Source: Deltaproteobacteria bacterium (lineage in GTDB: Bacteria; Desulfobacterota; Binatia; Binatales; Binataceae). From it: 64,000 bases of DNA. Each line of letters begins with the position of its first letter. The stretch's first letter is position 1. Made by a program: the position numbers and the translations under genes. Below, piece after piece: positions 19,449-29,124 of this stretch. The DNA lies in NCBI GenBank assembly GCA_021794015.1, contig JAJYRQ010000016.1:1-64000 (forward strand), given 5' to 3'. The notes under the pieces are model-generated. The model saw nothing but the letters and a program-made list of their open reading frames with translations. It did no database searches and was not told where the DNA came from.

Positions 19449-19997
19449 TTAAAAGCCGAAGCCCATGCCGGGGCCAAAGCCGAAGGGGCTGCCAAAGCCG
19501 AAGGGGCTCATCATGCCCATCTGCATTTCCTGGCTGGCCTCGTAGTTCTCCTGGGCGGTCTCCTGCTGTTCCTTGGCGACGCGAGCCTGGACGCGAAGCT
19601 GCTCATACTTGTCGTACGCTTCTTGGTCGCCGAGGTAGAGGCAATGGCAGGCGTAAGGATCGGCAAGCCAATACTGGAGCACCCCGTTCTTGCCCGGGTA
19701 GTAGTCCACCTTGAGAGGCGGGAGCGACTTGAGCTTCTGCTCTTTGGCGGGCGTGTCAGCCACCACCATTTTGAATCCAGCCGCACTGAGGAGCGGGTCC
19801 AGGTACTGGGCGCGTTGCAACGGAGTTGGCTGGCCAAGCCCCAGTGCCGTGCAGGCGCCTACAGCGCCGGCCAAGGTCAGGCAGGCGATGACCCATGCGG
19901 TTTTGCCGGACAGGCGTCGGCTGCACGTCGCTTCTGGAGCGTTATCATCCGAGAACGGGCTTGGGTGGGTTTCTTGCAGATTGTCTGGTTTTCTCAT
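19449..19997 (-). CDS. Putative lipoprotein with Gly/Phe-rich tail
   Basis: 182 residues from ATG 19997. A hydrophobic segment (TAWVIACLTLAGAVGAC) ends in a lipobox-like VGAC with Cys49, preceded by an unusually long charged N-region. The mature part has a compact domain (LDPLLSAAGFKMVVADTP, KVDYYPGKNGVLQYW, ADPYACHCLYLGD) and a charged coiled-coil-like helix (RVAKEQQETAQENYEASQE). The last 20 residues are Gly/Phe/Met repeats (PFGFGSPFGFGPGMGFGF). I do not recognise the family; a cell-envelope lipoprotein is the best guess. It is convergent with parB. Confidence 0.6.
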   Translation of the reverse strand: MRKPDNLQETHPSPFSDDNAPEATCSRRLSGKTAWVIACLTLAGAVGACTALGLGQPTPLQRAQYLDPLLSAAGFKMVVADTPAKEQKLKSLPPLKVDYYPGKNGVLQYWLADPYACHCLYLGDQEAYDKYEQLRVQARVAKEQQETAQENYEASQEMQMGMMSPFGFGSPFGFGPGMGFGF

Positions 19998-20423
19998 TGC
20001 ACTCTGATCGCCTATCTTCGGGCTTGACGGGACTCCGGCACGAGACGCAGCGGCAGCCGTAAGGAATCCACGCTTGTGGTCGCTCGCTTGTCGGGCGGTC
20101 TGGCTTAAGCGAGCGTTGGTCGCAGCGGCCCGGCTTTGGTCGAAGCGGAAGATCGATCCGGCGAAGCAACGTCCAAAGACCGTGGGGCCTAAATACAATT
20201 AGGCCAGAACGACCGCCATCCGCGCAAGCCGCCGCATGCGAGTCAGAGCAGCGGCTGATTGCGCAGCCCAGGCTTGCCGAACAGAATTAAGATCGGGTAA
20301 CGCCGCCGGGATGCCGGCGAGCCCGGGCGCCCGCGCCTGCCGCTGGCGCTGCCGGCATCGCGGCGTGCTGCAGGTTGTGGGCGCTGGCCGCGCAACATCG
20401 AAGCCGCACGGAGTTGGTTTGCC
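19998..20423. other. Gene-free divergent region
   Basis: 426 bases between the lipoprotein gene and the two-domain CoA-transferase. Reading frames here are short or are artefactual extensions of neighbours. I see no RNA gene, hairpin or clear promoter. Confidence 0.5.
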
Positions 20424-22778
20424 ATGGAGCACGCCCTGGACGGGGTAAACGTTGTCGAGTTTGACTCGCATCACGGCGCGGCCTATGCCGCGATGCTGCT
20501 GGCGGAGCACGGTGCCCGAGTCATCAAGGTCGAACCGCCGGGAGGGTCGCGCCTGCGCGGAGCGCCGCATTTCCACGCACTTAACCGCAGCAAGCGCGCG
20601 GTTGCACTGAAGCTGGGAACGGGCGCCGACCAAGGCGCGCTTGGGCGGCTGCTCGGATGGGCCGACCTCGTAATCAGCGGCTTTACGCCGGGCCAACTCC
20701 GGAAGTTCAGCCTCGACTACGAAACGATCCACTGGCTCAATCCTCAGGCGATCTCGGTCGAGATGCCTCCACTCGGAAGCCGGGGGCCGTGGGCTGACCT
20801 GGCCGCCGGCGACGCGCTGGTCTGCGCGCTCGGCGGAATTTACGGAAGCCAGTGGTCGGTAAGCGGCGACCCGGTGGCGATCAAGCTTCCGATGGCGAGC
20901 TATTCGGCAGGGCTGCTGGCGGCGTTGTCGTCGGTGGCGGCTTTGCTCGCGCGCGAGGACCACGGCGGCGGCCAGCGGGTCGAGGTATCGCTGCTGGCCG
21001 GCGCGCTTTCGTTGCAAACCGGCAGCGTCATCCGCCATCCTGCAATGTCCAGCGTCTACCAGGGTTCGGCGAACGATCCGCTGGGGCCGATCCCGTGCTA
21101 TCGGCTCTTCCGCGCGCGCGACGGCGGGTATCTCTTCGTTGCCTGCGGCAACGCGACCTTTTGGAACAAGCTGGCGCTGGCCGTGGAGCGGCCCGAGCTG
21201 GTTTCCGACCCGCGTTTCGAAGGAGCGCCCTGGGGTATTGCCGCCGAGCATCGACAGACGCTCAAGGACCTGCTCCAGGAACGATTCGACGGCAAGGACC
21301 GGGACGACTGGCTGAGCATCCTGCGCGCCCATGACGTCCCGTGCGCCGCGGTCGGAACGCGCCATGAATTTATCGACCACCCGCAGGTGCGCCACCTCGG
21401 GATGCGGCGCGAGCTGAGCGACCCGACGCTTGGGCCAACGGTACAGAGCGGCATTCCGCTGAGACTTTCCGCCACCCCGGCAGAGATAACCGGTCCTGCT
21501 TGCGCGGTTCCCGGCTCCGCCTTCGCCGCGGAAGTCGAGGCGCTGCTCGCGCGGCCGTCGCGCGCGCGGGCCGCAGCCATGGGCCGGCGCAAGCCGGGCG
21601 AGCCCGCGTTGGGCGCCGGCAACGGCGGCCCTCTAAGCGGTATCGTGGTGCTCGATTTCGCAAGCTACATTGCCGGCTCCTACGGACCGATGATCCTGGC
21701 TCAACTGGGCGCGCAGGTGATAAAAATCGAGAGTCGGCAAGGCGACTCCTTCCGCGCCTTCGGCTTCGGCTTCTTCGGCTGGAACCAGGGCAAGCAGAGT
21801 CTTGCGATCGACCCGAGCCGGCCCGAGGGACGAGAGATAATCCAGGGGCTGGCGCGGCGCGCCGACGTCATGGTGGAGAACTTGCGGCCGGGGCGAATGC
21901 GCCGTTTCGGTCTCGACTACGAAACCCTGGCGCGGTTAAACCCCGGGCTGGTTTACATGACGATCAACGGCTTTGGCAGCGACGGGCCGAAGCACGACCA
22001 GCCGGGATTCGACCCGCTTCTGCAGGCCAGCTCAGGCTTGATGGCAGCCGCCGGCGGCCACGACAACGCCCCGATGTACCTGACCTGCGCGGTCTGCGAC
22101 TACGGCGCGGCGATGCTCTCGGCGTTGGGCTGCACGCTGGCGCTGTGGGCGCGGCGCCGCACCGGACGCGGGCAGCTTTGCTCGACCTCGCTGCTGCAGT
22201 CGGCGATGGCAATGCAGACCGGAGAATTCATTTTCTATCGGGGCCGGCCGGAGATGGAAGACGGCCATCCCGAGGCGCGCGGCCGCTCGGCGCTTAGCCG
22301 GGCTTACCGATGCGCGGCTGACCAGTGGCTCTTCCTGGACATCGCCGAGCCGAAGCATTGGGAGCGGCTGAGCGCGGCTCTCGGCCTCGAAGGAGGGCTG
22401 CCCTACGAAGGCGCGGCAGGTGAGCAAGCCCAAGGCGCTCTGGCCCAGAGGCTTGAGCGAGCCTTCTCGCCCCGGCAGCGCGATCCGCTTATGCAGGAAC
22501 TGCTCGCCGCCGGCGTGCCGGTTGCGCCGGTCAACCGGATTGCCGATCTTTTCCTTGATCCACAGCTTGCTGCCTGCGAGCTGCTGGTCGAGCTGGAACA
22601 TCGGGAGTCGGGCAAGTTCGGCCAGACCGGTGTCCTGACCCAATTTTCGGCAACACCGGGAAGCATCCAGCGCCCCGCGCCGGCCCTGGGCGAGCACGGG
22701 CCTCAAATCCTTGAGAAGTTTCTCGGCTACGGACCGGACCGGATTGCCCAGCTTCGCCAGGACCAGGTGGTCGTCTGA
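20424..22778 (+). CDS. Tandem two-domain CaiB/BaiF (family III) CoA-transferase
   Basis: 784 residues made of two CoA-transferase family III halves, about residues 1-385 and 405-784. Each half has the N-terminal nucleotide-fold signature ([20 protein letters not shown] and [20 protein letters not shown]) and the [20 protein letters not shown] motif. In family III enzymes an aspartate carries the acyl group. The second half keeps it in [12 protein letters not shown], but the corresponding place in the first half is MASYSAGLL, with no aspartate. This suggests one catalytic and one structural half. It probably moves CoA between acyl-CoA and a carboxylic acid; substrate unknown. GGAGTT precedes the ATG. 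Confidence 0.88.
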   Translation: MEHALDGVNVVEFDSHHGAAYAAMLLAEHGARVIKVEPPGGSRLRGAPHFHALNRSKRAVALKLGTGADQGALGRLLGWADLVISGFTPGQLRKFSLDYETIHWLNPQAISVEMPPLGSRGPWADLAAGDALVCALGGIYGSQWSVSGDPVAIKLPMASYSAGLLAALSSVAALLAREDHGGGQRVEVSLLAGALSLQTGSVIRHPAMSSVYQGSANDPLGPIPCYRLFRARDGGYLFVACGNATFWNKLALAVERPELVSDPRFEGAPWGIAAEHRQTLKDLLQERFDGKDRDDWLSILRAHDVPCAAVGTRHEFIDHPQVRHLGMRRELSDPTLGPTVQSGIPLRLSATPAEITGPACAVPGSAFAAEVEALLARPSRARAAAMGRRKPGEPALGAGNGGPLSGIVVLDFASYIAGSYGPMILAQLGAQVIKIESRQGDSFRAFGFGFFGWNQGKQSLAIDPSRPEGREIIQGLARRADVMVENLRPGRMRRFGLDYETLARLNPGLVYMTINGFGSDGPKHDQPGFDPLLQASSGLMAAAGGHDNAPMYLTCAVCDYGAAMLSALGCTLALWARRRTGRGQLCSTSLLQSAMAMQTGEFIFYRGRPEMEDGHPEARGRSALSRAYRCAADQWLFLDIAEPKHWERLSAALGLEGGLPYEGAAGEQAQGALAQRLERAFSPRQRDPLMQELLAAGVPVAPVNRIADLFLDPQLAACELLVELEHRESGKFGQTGVLTQFSATPGSIQRPAPALGEHGPQILEKFLGYGPDRIAQLRQDQVVV

Positions 22779-22793
22779 GCCGGCGCGGCCGGC

Positions 22794-23192
22794 GGCCTGC
22801 AACGGCAGAAAGGCGCCGCCCGAGTCAACCAAGTAGACGCACGGGAGGCGGTTCTCCAGCGCGATCTCCTGGGCGCGCAGGTGCTTCTTGACCGTCATCG
22901 GGTAGTAGGTGCCGCCCTTGACGGTTGCGCCGTTGGCCACAATCACCGCGTGGCGGCCGCGAATCATCCCGATCCCGGTTATGATTCCGGCGGCGGGCGC
23001 CTCGTTGCCGTACAGATCCCAGGCCGCCAGGGGCGAAAGCTCGAGGAAGGGGCTTTCAGGGTCAAGCAGCGCTCGAATGCGCTGGCGCGGCAGGAGCTTG
23101 CCACGTTCCTGATACCTTATGCGGGCGAATTCCGGGCCGCCCTTGCGCACCTCCTCGATCCGGGAACGAAGCTTGGCCACGGTTGCCGCCAT
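22794..23192 (-). pseudogene. Remnant of a biotin-dependent acyl-CoA carboxylase carboxyltransferase
   Basis: The minus strand reads about 133 residues that match the N-terminus of methylcrotonyl/propionyl-CoA carboxylase beta subunits: [48 protein letters not shown] and [14 protein letters not shown]. Similarity stops abruptly after PLQA, about 15 bases from the stop of the convergent CoA-transferase gene. The remaining ~400 residues, including the rest of the active site, are absent. Codons just upstream of the ATG ([11 protein letters not shown]) also look homologous, but a stop lies above them without a start. The open frame continues only as an antisense shadow. This is a truncated relic. 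Confidence 0.85.
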
Positions 23193-23327
23193 CGCTTCCC
23201 GGTTGCGCTGGAACTCGGGAAGGTTTGCCGGGCCGGGGCTGAAGAGACCCGGCCTCGGGGCTAGATTCTAGTTGGAGGAACAAGCGGGGAAAGGGCCCTT
23301 GCGGCGAAAAGACCGGAAAAATCCCCG

Positions 23328-25658
23328 ATGCGCGAGCGCGACCTAAACATCCTCGAGTTCGGTCAGATCGCCGAGCTAGCGGCCGAAGCTGCCGTCTCGG
23401 AGCCCGGCCGCCGCCAATTGCTGGCGCTAAGACCTCTGACCGACCTGGATGCCGCGCGCCGGCGGCTGCGTCTCTTGGCCGAGCTGGTCGAGCTCTGCCG
23501 GCGCTCAGGCGCGCCGCCGCTTGCACCGTTTGCCGACCAGCGCGCCATTTTTGCCGCCCTGGCCGTACGTGACGTGGTGCTTGACGGCCAAGCACTGCTC
23601 GCGCTGCGCAACTTTCTGCGCTGTGCGACCGAGGTAAAGGCCTTCCTTCGGGCGCGAAGCGAGCGGCTGCCGAACCTCGACGCGCTGGTCGCGCAGTTGG
23701 CGGTCCCGGTCGAATTGGCCGAGCATCTTGGGCGTGCGCTGGCCGACGACGCAACGTTTCTCGACGAAGCCAGTGTGCAGCTTGGCCGACTGCGCGGCCG
23801 GCTTCGCCGCCAGCGTGTCGGCCTGGAAGCGCGGCTGCTGCGCTGGCTGGACGAGCTTGCGGTCGAACCGCTGGTGATGGACCGGCTGGTCACGCTACGC
23901 AACGGCCGCTTCGTCGCGCCGCTTAAGCCCAACTACGCGGAGCGGGTCGAGGGTATCGTCCAGGATCGTTCAGCCTCGGGCGAAACGTTTTTCGTCGAGC
24001 CGCTCTGGGCGGTTGCGCTCAACAACCGCCTGATGCTTCTTGCGCTGGAGGTGGAAGCCGAGGAGTACCGGATCCGCGCCGAACTCACCGCCATGGCCGG
24101 CGAGCATCTGGCCGATTTGCGCCGGACCTTTGACGCCCTGGCGGCGCTGGACGCACTCAACGCGCTGGCGCAGTTCGCCGAGCGGCTCGACTGCAGTGAA
24201 CCGGAGCTTGGGGCTGACGTGGTTGAGCTTATCCAGGCACGCCATCCCCTGCTTCTTGCCTCCGGTCGGTCGCCGGTGATCCCGGTCGATATACGCATCG
24301 GCCGTGGGCGGGCGGGAATCGTTATTTCCGGGCCCAACACCGGCGGCAAAACCGTGGCCCTGAAAACACTCGGACTGCTCTGCCTGATGGCGCAGGCGGG
24401 TTTTCTGATTCCGGCCCGCCCGGGCAGCCGGCTCCCCTTGTTCAACTCGATCATGGCCGACATCGGCGACCAGCAGTCGCTGCAAACGGGGCTTTCCAGC
24501 TTCGCCGCCCATATCCGCAACATCGGCGAAATGCTCGCCTCGCTCACCGAGCCGGCGCTGCTTTTGCTGGACGAGCCCGGCGGCATGACCGACCCGGTCG
24601 AGGGCGCCGCGCTGGCGATCGCCCTGCTGCAGGAGCTAAGCAGGCGGCGCTGCACGGTGGCGGTCGCCACGCATTCAACCGAGGTGAAGCTCTACGCCTA
24701 CGGCGAGGGCGGATACCAGGCCGCGGCGGTCGAATTCGACGCCGACCGGCTGCTCCCGCTCTACCGCCTCAAAGCCGACTCAATCGGTGAGAGCTACGGC
24801 CTGGCCATCGCCGAACGGCTCGGCTTGCCGGCCTCGGTCATCGATGCCGCCCGCCGTTGGCTGCCGGCGGCCAAGCTTGAGTTCGAGCAGGCAAGCGCGC
24901 TGCTCGACCAGCGTCGGCGCGAATTAGAGCAAAAGCTAAGCGAGCTCGAAGCGGCCAACCAGGCCGTCACGGCGCAGCTTCAGGCGTTGGCCCGGCGCGA
25001 AGAAGAGCTCAAGGCCAAGGGACGGACCGAACGCGCCCGGCTGCGCGCCGAAGCCAGCGCACTACTCGATGAGTTGCGCGGCGAAAGCGCCCGCCTGTCC
25101 GAGGCGATCCGAGCCGGCCGCAAGCCCGAGGCGGACGCCCGCGCCTTCCTGCGCAAGGCGCAAGACCGGGTCGAAGCCGCGCTGCCGCCAGAGGCGCCGG
25201 CCGCGCCGCAGCAGCCTCCTTTCAGCGTGGGAGACTACGTCAGAGTCGGCGGGCTTACCGGCCGGCTGCTGGCCGTGCGCGGTCCCTACGCGACGCTCGC
25301 GCGCGGCGCGATGCGCATCGAGGTCGCCGCCGACCGCCTCGAAAGGGCTGAACCACCGCGCGCCTCCAAGACCACCCCTTCGGTCCGCGTGCTCGCCGAC
25401 ACCCAAGGCTCGGACCTCGAGGAGATAAGCCTTATCGGGCTTAGAACCGACGAGGCCCTGCATAAGCTCGGACAGTTTCTCGACCGCGCCTACCTGGCAG
25501 GTTCTGCCCAGGTCCGTATCGTGCACGGAGTCGGCACCGGCGCGCTTGCCAAGGCGGTACATGACTACCTCGGGAAGTCGCCCTACTGCGTCGGCTTTCG
25601 TAACGCCGACCCGCATCAGGGCGGTCCGGGTGCCACCGTGGCCGACCTCGACGTTTGA
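23328..25658 (+). CDS. mutS2: MutS2 ATPase/endonuclease
   Basis: 776 residues with the MutS2 layout: N-terminal clamp and lever, MutS-type ATPase with Walker A GPNTGGKTVALKTLG, the SIMADIGDQQSLQTGLSSF signature and Walker B LLLLDEP, a long coiled coil (about residues 510-620), a KOW-like segment (GDYVRVGGLTGRLLAVRGP), and a C-terminal Smr domain with IVHGVGTGALAKAV. The Smr motif that is usually LDLRG reads SLIGLRTDEAL. MutS2 acts in suppression of homologous recombination or ribosome rescue rather than mismatch repair. It stands alone on the plus strand. Confidence 0.93.
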   Translation: MRERDLNILEFGQIAELAAEAAVSEPGRRQLLALRPLTDLDAARRRLRLLAELVELCRRSGAPPLAPFADQRAIFAALAVRDVVLDGQALLALRNFLRCATEVKAFLRARSERLPNLDALVAQLAVPVELAEHLGRALADDATFLDEASVQLGRLRGRLRRQRVGLEARLLRWLDELAVEPLVMDRLVTLRNGRFVAPLKPNYAERVEGIVQDRSASGETFFVEPLWAVALNNRLMLLALEVEAEEYRIRAELTAMAGEHLADLRRTFDALAALDALNALAQFAERLDCSEPELGADVVELIQARHPLLLASGRSPVIPVDIRIGRGRAGIVISGPNTGGKTVALKTLGLLCLMAQAGFLIPARPGSRLPLFNSIMADIGDQQSLQTGLSSFAAHIRNIGEMLASLTEPALLLLDEPGGMTDPVEGAALAIALLQELSRRRCTVAVATHSTEVKLYAYGEGGYQAAAVEFDADRLLPLYRLKADSIGESYGLAIAERLGLPASVIDAARRWLPAAKLEFEQASALLDQRRRELEQKLSELEAANQAVTAQLQALARREEELKAKGRTERARLRAEASALLDELRGESARLSEAIRAGRKPEADARAFLRKAQDRVEAALPPEAPAAPQQPPFSVGDYVRVGGLTGRLLAVRGPYATLARGAMRIEVAADRLERAEPPRASKTTPSVRVLADTQGSDLEEISLIGLRTDEALHKLGQFLDRAYLAGSAQVRIVHGVGTGALAKAVHDYLGKSPYCVGFRNADPHQGGPGATVADLDV

Positions 25659-25805
25659 AGCCGCGCGATGTCCGGGCGACGCGGCCGGGATTCGCTCTGC
25701 CAGCCGGCAGGTTGCAAAGCGAGGCCGCCTGGCCTAAAGGGATCAAGTAGCCGCGAGAGAAAAGCGAATCCCGGTTAACGGCCCAGCGTTCAAGGAGCAC
25801 GGAAC

Positions 25806-27206
25806 ATGATCGAATTCGCCCCCGGTAACTTGCGCGTTCCGAAATGGAGCCGCCCGGTGTACGTCGTGGCGGCAGGCACCACGGACTACCGCAAGCGCTA
25901 TCCGGAGAAAAAGCTCGAGGAGTTGTGCATGATGGCCTTCCGGATGCTGCTCGAGGAAAACGACCTCAAGAAAGAGCCGCTCGCGGTCAAGGGGCTCATC
26001 AACTTCGCCTGTTACGGCGAGTTCGCCGACCACTTCCAGGACCAACTCTTGTGCGAGGCGAAGGTCCATGACTACCTGGGTCTGGACCTTTTGCCCAACG
26101 TGGGCATCAAGACCGGCGGCGCAACCGGCGGCTCGGCGATGCTCATGGGGGCCACGACGATTGCCAGCGGAATGAGCGACTGCACGCTGGTGCTGGGCTG
26201 GGAGCGCATGGACGAAGTCAAGACCTGGACCGGCAACTATTACATCGCCACCGCCGCGTGCAAGGACTTCGAGACCCGGCTGGCCCGCAATTACGCCAGC
26301 TATTACGCGCCGATGGCCCGGCGCTTCCAGGAGATGTACCAGGTGGACGAGCGGGTGCGGGCCGCGATCGCCGTCAAAAACCGGGGCTACGCCTGCTCTT
26401 CGCCCTTCGCGCAGCAACCCGGCCATCACACCGTCGAGGAGGTGCTCAAGGGCGAGATCGTGTCCGACCCGCTGCGCTTTCTGGAATGCTGCGCGATGAG
26501 CGTCGGATCGGCGGCGGCGCTGCTCTGTTCGGAGGAGCTGGCCTATCAGCTCACCGACAAACCGGTGCGGCTCTACATCGCCGGCGGTTCCCATACCCTG
26601 CGCACGGGCGATCGGCGCCCGATGCGGATTCCGCTGCTTCCCCATGAAACCGAGGAAGGCTACCAGTGGCTCTACGACGAGATGGCGAAGCACGACGGGC
26701 GCTGGCCCGGCTTCGAGAGCTTCGGCGCCACCCGCTTTGCCGCCTACATGGCCTACCGCATGGCCGGCATCAAGACGCCGATCGAAGACCTCGACTTGGT
26801 GGAGACCCACGACGCCTTCACCATTTCCGATCTGCAGACCTACGGCGACGTCGGCCTGACGCTCTACGGACGCGAGCAGGAATACATCACCTCGGGCGAG
26901 TGCTACCTGGAAAACCCCCATACCGGCCGGCAGGGCAAATGTCCGGCCAACCTGTCCGGCGGGCTGCTCGGCACGATGCATGCCGTGGGCGCCACGGGGA
27001 TCTTTCAATGCGGCGAGGTCTTCTGGCAGCTCCAGAACAAGTATGACCAGCACCATGGCGCGCCAGAGCTATGGAAGCGCTACGGCAAGCAGCGGCCGGC
27101 CGACTGGAAAAGCCTGCAAGTCAAGAACCCTCGCCGAGGCCTGGCGATCTCGCACGCCGGGGTCGGCAGCCACGTAACCTGCGCCGTGCTCGAAAAAGCC
27201 TGGTAG
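25806..27206 (+). CDS. Thiolase-fold protein of the lipid-transfer (SCPx/Ltp) type, lacking the usual nucleophilic Cys
   Basis: 466 residues with thiolase fold features: CTLVLGWERMDEV, EDLDLVETHDAFTISDLQ, and a C-terminal NLSGGLLGTMHAVGATG. At the place where thiolases carry the acyl-accepting cysteine this protein reads KTGGATGGSAML (residues 102-113), so Claisen chemistry is unlikely. Thiolase-like Ltp aldolases of steroid side-chain degradation also lack that cysteine and work with a DUF35/OB-fold partner. The next gene, 10 bases downstream, is such a partner. A retro-aldol or acyl-CoA-binding role is therefore a reasonable inference. AAGGAG lies upstream of the ATG. Confidence 0.82.
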   Translation: MIEFAPGNLRVPKWSRPVYVVAAGTTDYRKRYPEKKLEELCMMAFRMLLEENDLKKEPLAVKGLINFACYGEFADHFQDQLLCEAKVHDYLGLDLLPNVGIKTGGATGGSAMLMGATTIASGMSDCTLVLGWERMDEVKTWTGNYYIATAACKDFETRLARNYASYYAPMARRFQEMYQVDERVRAAIAVKNRGYACSSPFAQQPGHHTVEEVLKGEIVSDPLRFLECCAMSVGSAAALLCSEELAYQLTDKPVRLYIAGGSHTLRTGDRRPMRIPLLPHETEEGYQWLYDEMAKHDGRWPGFESFGATRFAAYMAYRMAGIKTPIEDLDLVETHDAFTISDLQTYGDVGLTLYGREQEYITSGECYLENPHTGRQGKCPANLSGGLLGTMHAVGATGIFQCGEVFWQLQNKYDQHHGAPELWKRYGKQRPADWKSLQVKNPRRGLAISHAGVGSHVTCAVLEKAW

Positions 27207-27216
27207 GAGGCGCGCG

Positions 27217-27729
27217 ATGAGCAAGAGCGAAGTTGCCAAGATTGCGGCGTCAACCATCGACATAGAAGGCGGCGCCTGGGTCCTGCGCGTTCCTCGGTTC
27301 GGCGAGGAGGGCACCCATCACCATACCTATGGTCTGCTCACTCCCTACTTCAAGGGACTGACCCAAGGGCAGTTGCTTGCCACCCGGTGCGTCAATCCGG
27401 GATGCCCTATCAGCCGGGGTCACGGCGAACTGTGGCTGCCGCCGCGGGCCGACTGCCCGGATTGTCACCAGCCGATGACGTGGAGCGAGATCAAAGACCC
27501 GCGCGGCTACGTCTACACTTACACTTACGTCGAACGCGGCGGGGCCGGTCTGGAGATTCCCTGCCCGTACTATCAGATCGACGTGAAGATCGAAGGCGTG
27601 GGCACCATCGTCAAGAGCTATCTGCAGGGACCGGGCCCGGTGAAAATCGGCGACAAAGTGAAGGCGCGCTTCAGGACCGGCGCCGCCGCCACTCACACCT
27701 GCCTCGATCTTTACTGGGTGGCCGACTGA
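27217..27729 (+). CDS. DUF35 OB-fold/zinc-ribbon partner of the thiolase-like protein
   Basis: 170 residues. An N-terminal helix region leads into a zinc ribbon with Cys58, Cys63, Cys80 and Cys83 (TRCVNPGC and ADCPDCHQP), then an OB-fold (YVYTYTYVERGGAG, GTIVKSYLQGPGPVKIGDKV). DUF35 proteins pair with thiolase-fold enzymes and bind acyl-CoA. GGAGG precedes the ATG, and the 10-base spacing to the upstream gene indicates one operon. The 240 bases downstream (27730-27969) hold no supported gene. Confidence 0.85.
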   Translation: MSKSEVAKIAASTIDIEGGAWVLRVPRFGEEGTHHHTYGLLTPYFKGLTQGQLLATRCVNPGCPISRGHGELWLPPRADCPDCHQPMTWSEIKDPRGYVYTYTYVERGGAGLEIPCPYYQIDVKIEGVGTIVKSYLQGPGPVKIGDKVKARFRTGAAATHTCLDLYWVAD

Positions 27730-27969
27730 GCGCGGCCGGCCGCCGCGTAGACCTTGGCGTATTTCTGCAGGAGCGCCGGTGGCCAAACCAACTTTTTGAG
27801 CCCGCAGAGCATAACCCCTCGCCGGCCCGGTGCGGCATCTGCCGGCCCGCGCGGCTGGTCGTTCGGCCGACCATTGCGCCAGACTCCGGCTCAGCCGGCG
27901 GCCACCACGCCAACGGACGCCGCGGCCAATGGCCGGCGCGGATAGCCGGCGAAGCGTTCTTCCGCTCGG

Positions 27970-28863
27970 CTACGCCACCTCCACGCGGAGCCCCGCTGGC
28001 AAGCGCGCAGCCGCCTGCGCAGCGGCTACCTGCGCCCCCCTAGCGGCTACCTGGGCTGTGCCTGTGGGCGGGTATCGGAGATTCATGCTCACTATCTTGC
28101 CACTCGGGATGTACAGGTCACTGCCCGGGATTTGCCTCCAGAAAGCATCGGGCATCGTCGATGCGTTCGCGCATTTTGCGGCGAGATAGCCGGGGCGGTC
28201 GAACCGTCTGGCCTTGGTCAGCAGCAGACCCGACAACTCCCCGTTGACGTCGACAAAATACCCGCCGCCCTCGTCCACAAATCCCTGATATAGGTGATCC
28301 TCGACCGTGAGTACGTCGACCGCCACCTGTCGATCACCTCCGTCTGCGAAACTAAACGGGGTCAACTAGATGTGCCATTCCGAAACGCTGCGCAGCAGTA
28401 TATGTTCGGCGAACCACCTGAAGGGCGGGCACTTTCGCCAACGCGCGTATTGCCGAACGACAAGAATGAAGCCGGCCGCCTGGACCAGGCAAAAGATGTA
28501 GTACCGGAGCAAAAAGTTCAGCTGCCCACAAGCTGCCTGGCTAGCCGAACTCCAGAATTGGTTTTGATCGTTCGTGAACGCCTCAACCGAGTAGGAGGCT
28601 GTAAATACCGCTTTGTAATCTGCCCACGTGCCGCGAGTCGGAGACTAGCACACCCAGGAAAGGACCCATGCGGCGAGCCCGCCCAAAGGCAACGCCGACG
28701 CCAAGACGAACGGCAGTAACGCGACCAAGACCGCGAACGTAATCTCTTCGGTCCTGGTGCGCTGAAAACGCTTAAGCGGGATGAAAACCGAGGAAAGCCG
28801 AAAAATAGCGCGCGGAACGAGGAGGTAAGCTACAACGAAATACGAGGCGAGCAGGGCGATCAC
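27970..28863 (-). pseudogene. Membrane-anchored protein frame interrupted by two in-frame amber codons
   Basis: One frame of 298 codons from a GTG at 28863 is broken by TAG at 28645-28647 and at 28366-28368. Part 1 has two hydrophobic helices (IALLASYFVVAYLLV, ITFAVLVALLPFVLASAL). Part 2, between the ambers, reads as a plausible protein (DYKAVFTASYSVEAFTNDQN, then the hydrophobic LLRYYIFCLVQAAGFILVV). Part 3 is a soluble beta-rich tail (DHLYQGFVDEGGGYFVDVNG, PGSDLYIPSGKIVSMNLRYP). Together they resemble a single membrane protein, possibly DUF6338-like, but I cannot confirm this. Part 3 could be separately translated from a GTG at 28326, which has the perfect anti-SD complement GGAGGTGATC at 28332-28341. 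TAG is a normal stop in neighbouring genes, so readthrough is unlikely. Confidence 0.6.
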
Positions 28864-28878
28864 GCGCCCAAGCCTCGT

Positions 28879-29124
28879 CTACCCGCTGGCGGTGTCGGAG
28901 GCCTTCCCTCCATCGGCCAACTTGAACCGAAAGGTGTGGCCGTCGAGGGCAAGGTCATAATAGCCGTCCTTGTTAATCCCTTCCCTAATCGACTTCTGGT
29001 TCGATTCGGCGAATGTGACGATGCGCTCAGCGAGGCTCTTGGCGAGCGCGTCGTCAGCGGGCGCGTCGTCAGCGAGCGCAGCCTTGTTAAGGGCTTCAAC
29101 CAGCTTGGTCAGATCCGGGCTCAC
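28879..29124 (-). CDS. Small conserved-looking hypothetical protein
   Basis: 81 residues, hydrophilic, beginning SPDLTKLVEALNKAALADDA and ending GHTFRFKLADGGKASDTASG. GGAGG lies eight bases before the GTG at 29124, which strongly supports translation. It contains a short direct repeat (DDAPADDA). It ends 15 bases before the start of the amber-interrupted membrane protein frame and is probably co-transcribed with it. I do not recognise the family. Confidence 0.55.
   Translation of the reverse strand: MSPDLTKLVEALNKAALADDAPADDALAKSLAERIVTFAESNQKSIREGINKDGYYDLALDGHTFRFKLADGGKASDTASG

Noticed and set aside
22032..22793. Continuation of the carboxyltransferase frame into the CoA-transferase gene
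   Set aside because: After PLQA the frame is only the antisense of the CoA-transferase, with no carboxyltransferase similarity.
25743..27056. A 437-residue open frame on the minus strand opposite the thiolase-like gene
   Set aside because: It is the antisense shadow of a well-supported gene, has a composition typical of GC-rich shadows, and shows no family motif.
27712..27813. A 33-codon minus-strand frame with GAGGGG before its ATG (ends KVYAAAGRAQSATQ)
   Set aside because: Reads like the tail of a larger protein but is too short, and overlaps the end of the DUF35 gene; no family could be assigned.
27970..28863. Amber codon reassignment or pyrrolysine as the reason for in-frame TAGs
   Set aside because: Many intact genes here end in TAG (rpmH, mnmE, mnmG, rsmG, ferredoxin, smr), and no special context or suppressor gene is visible.
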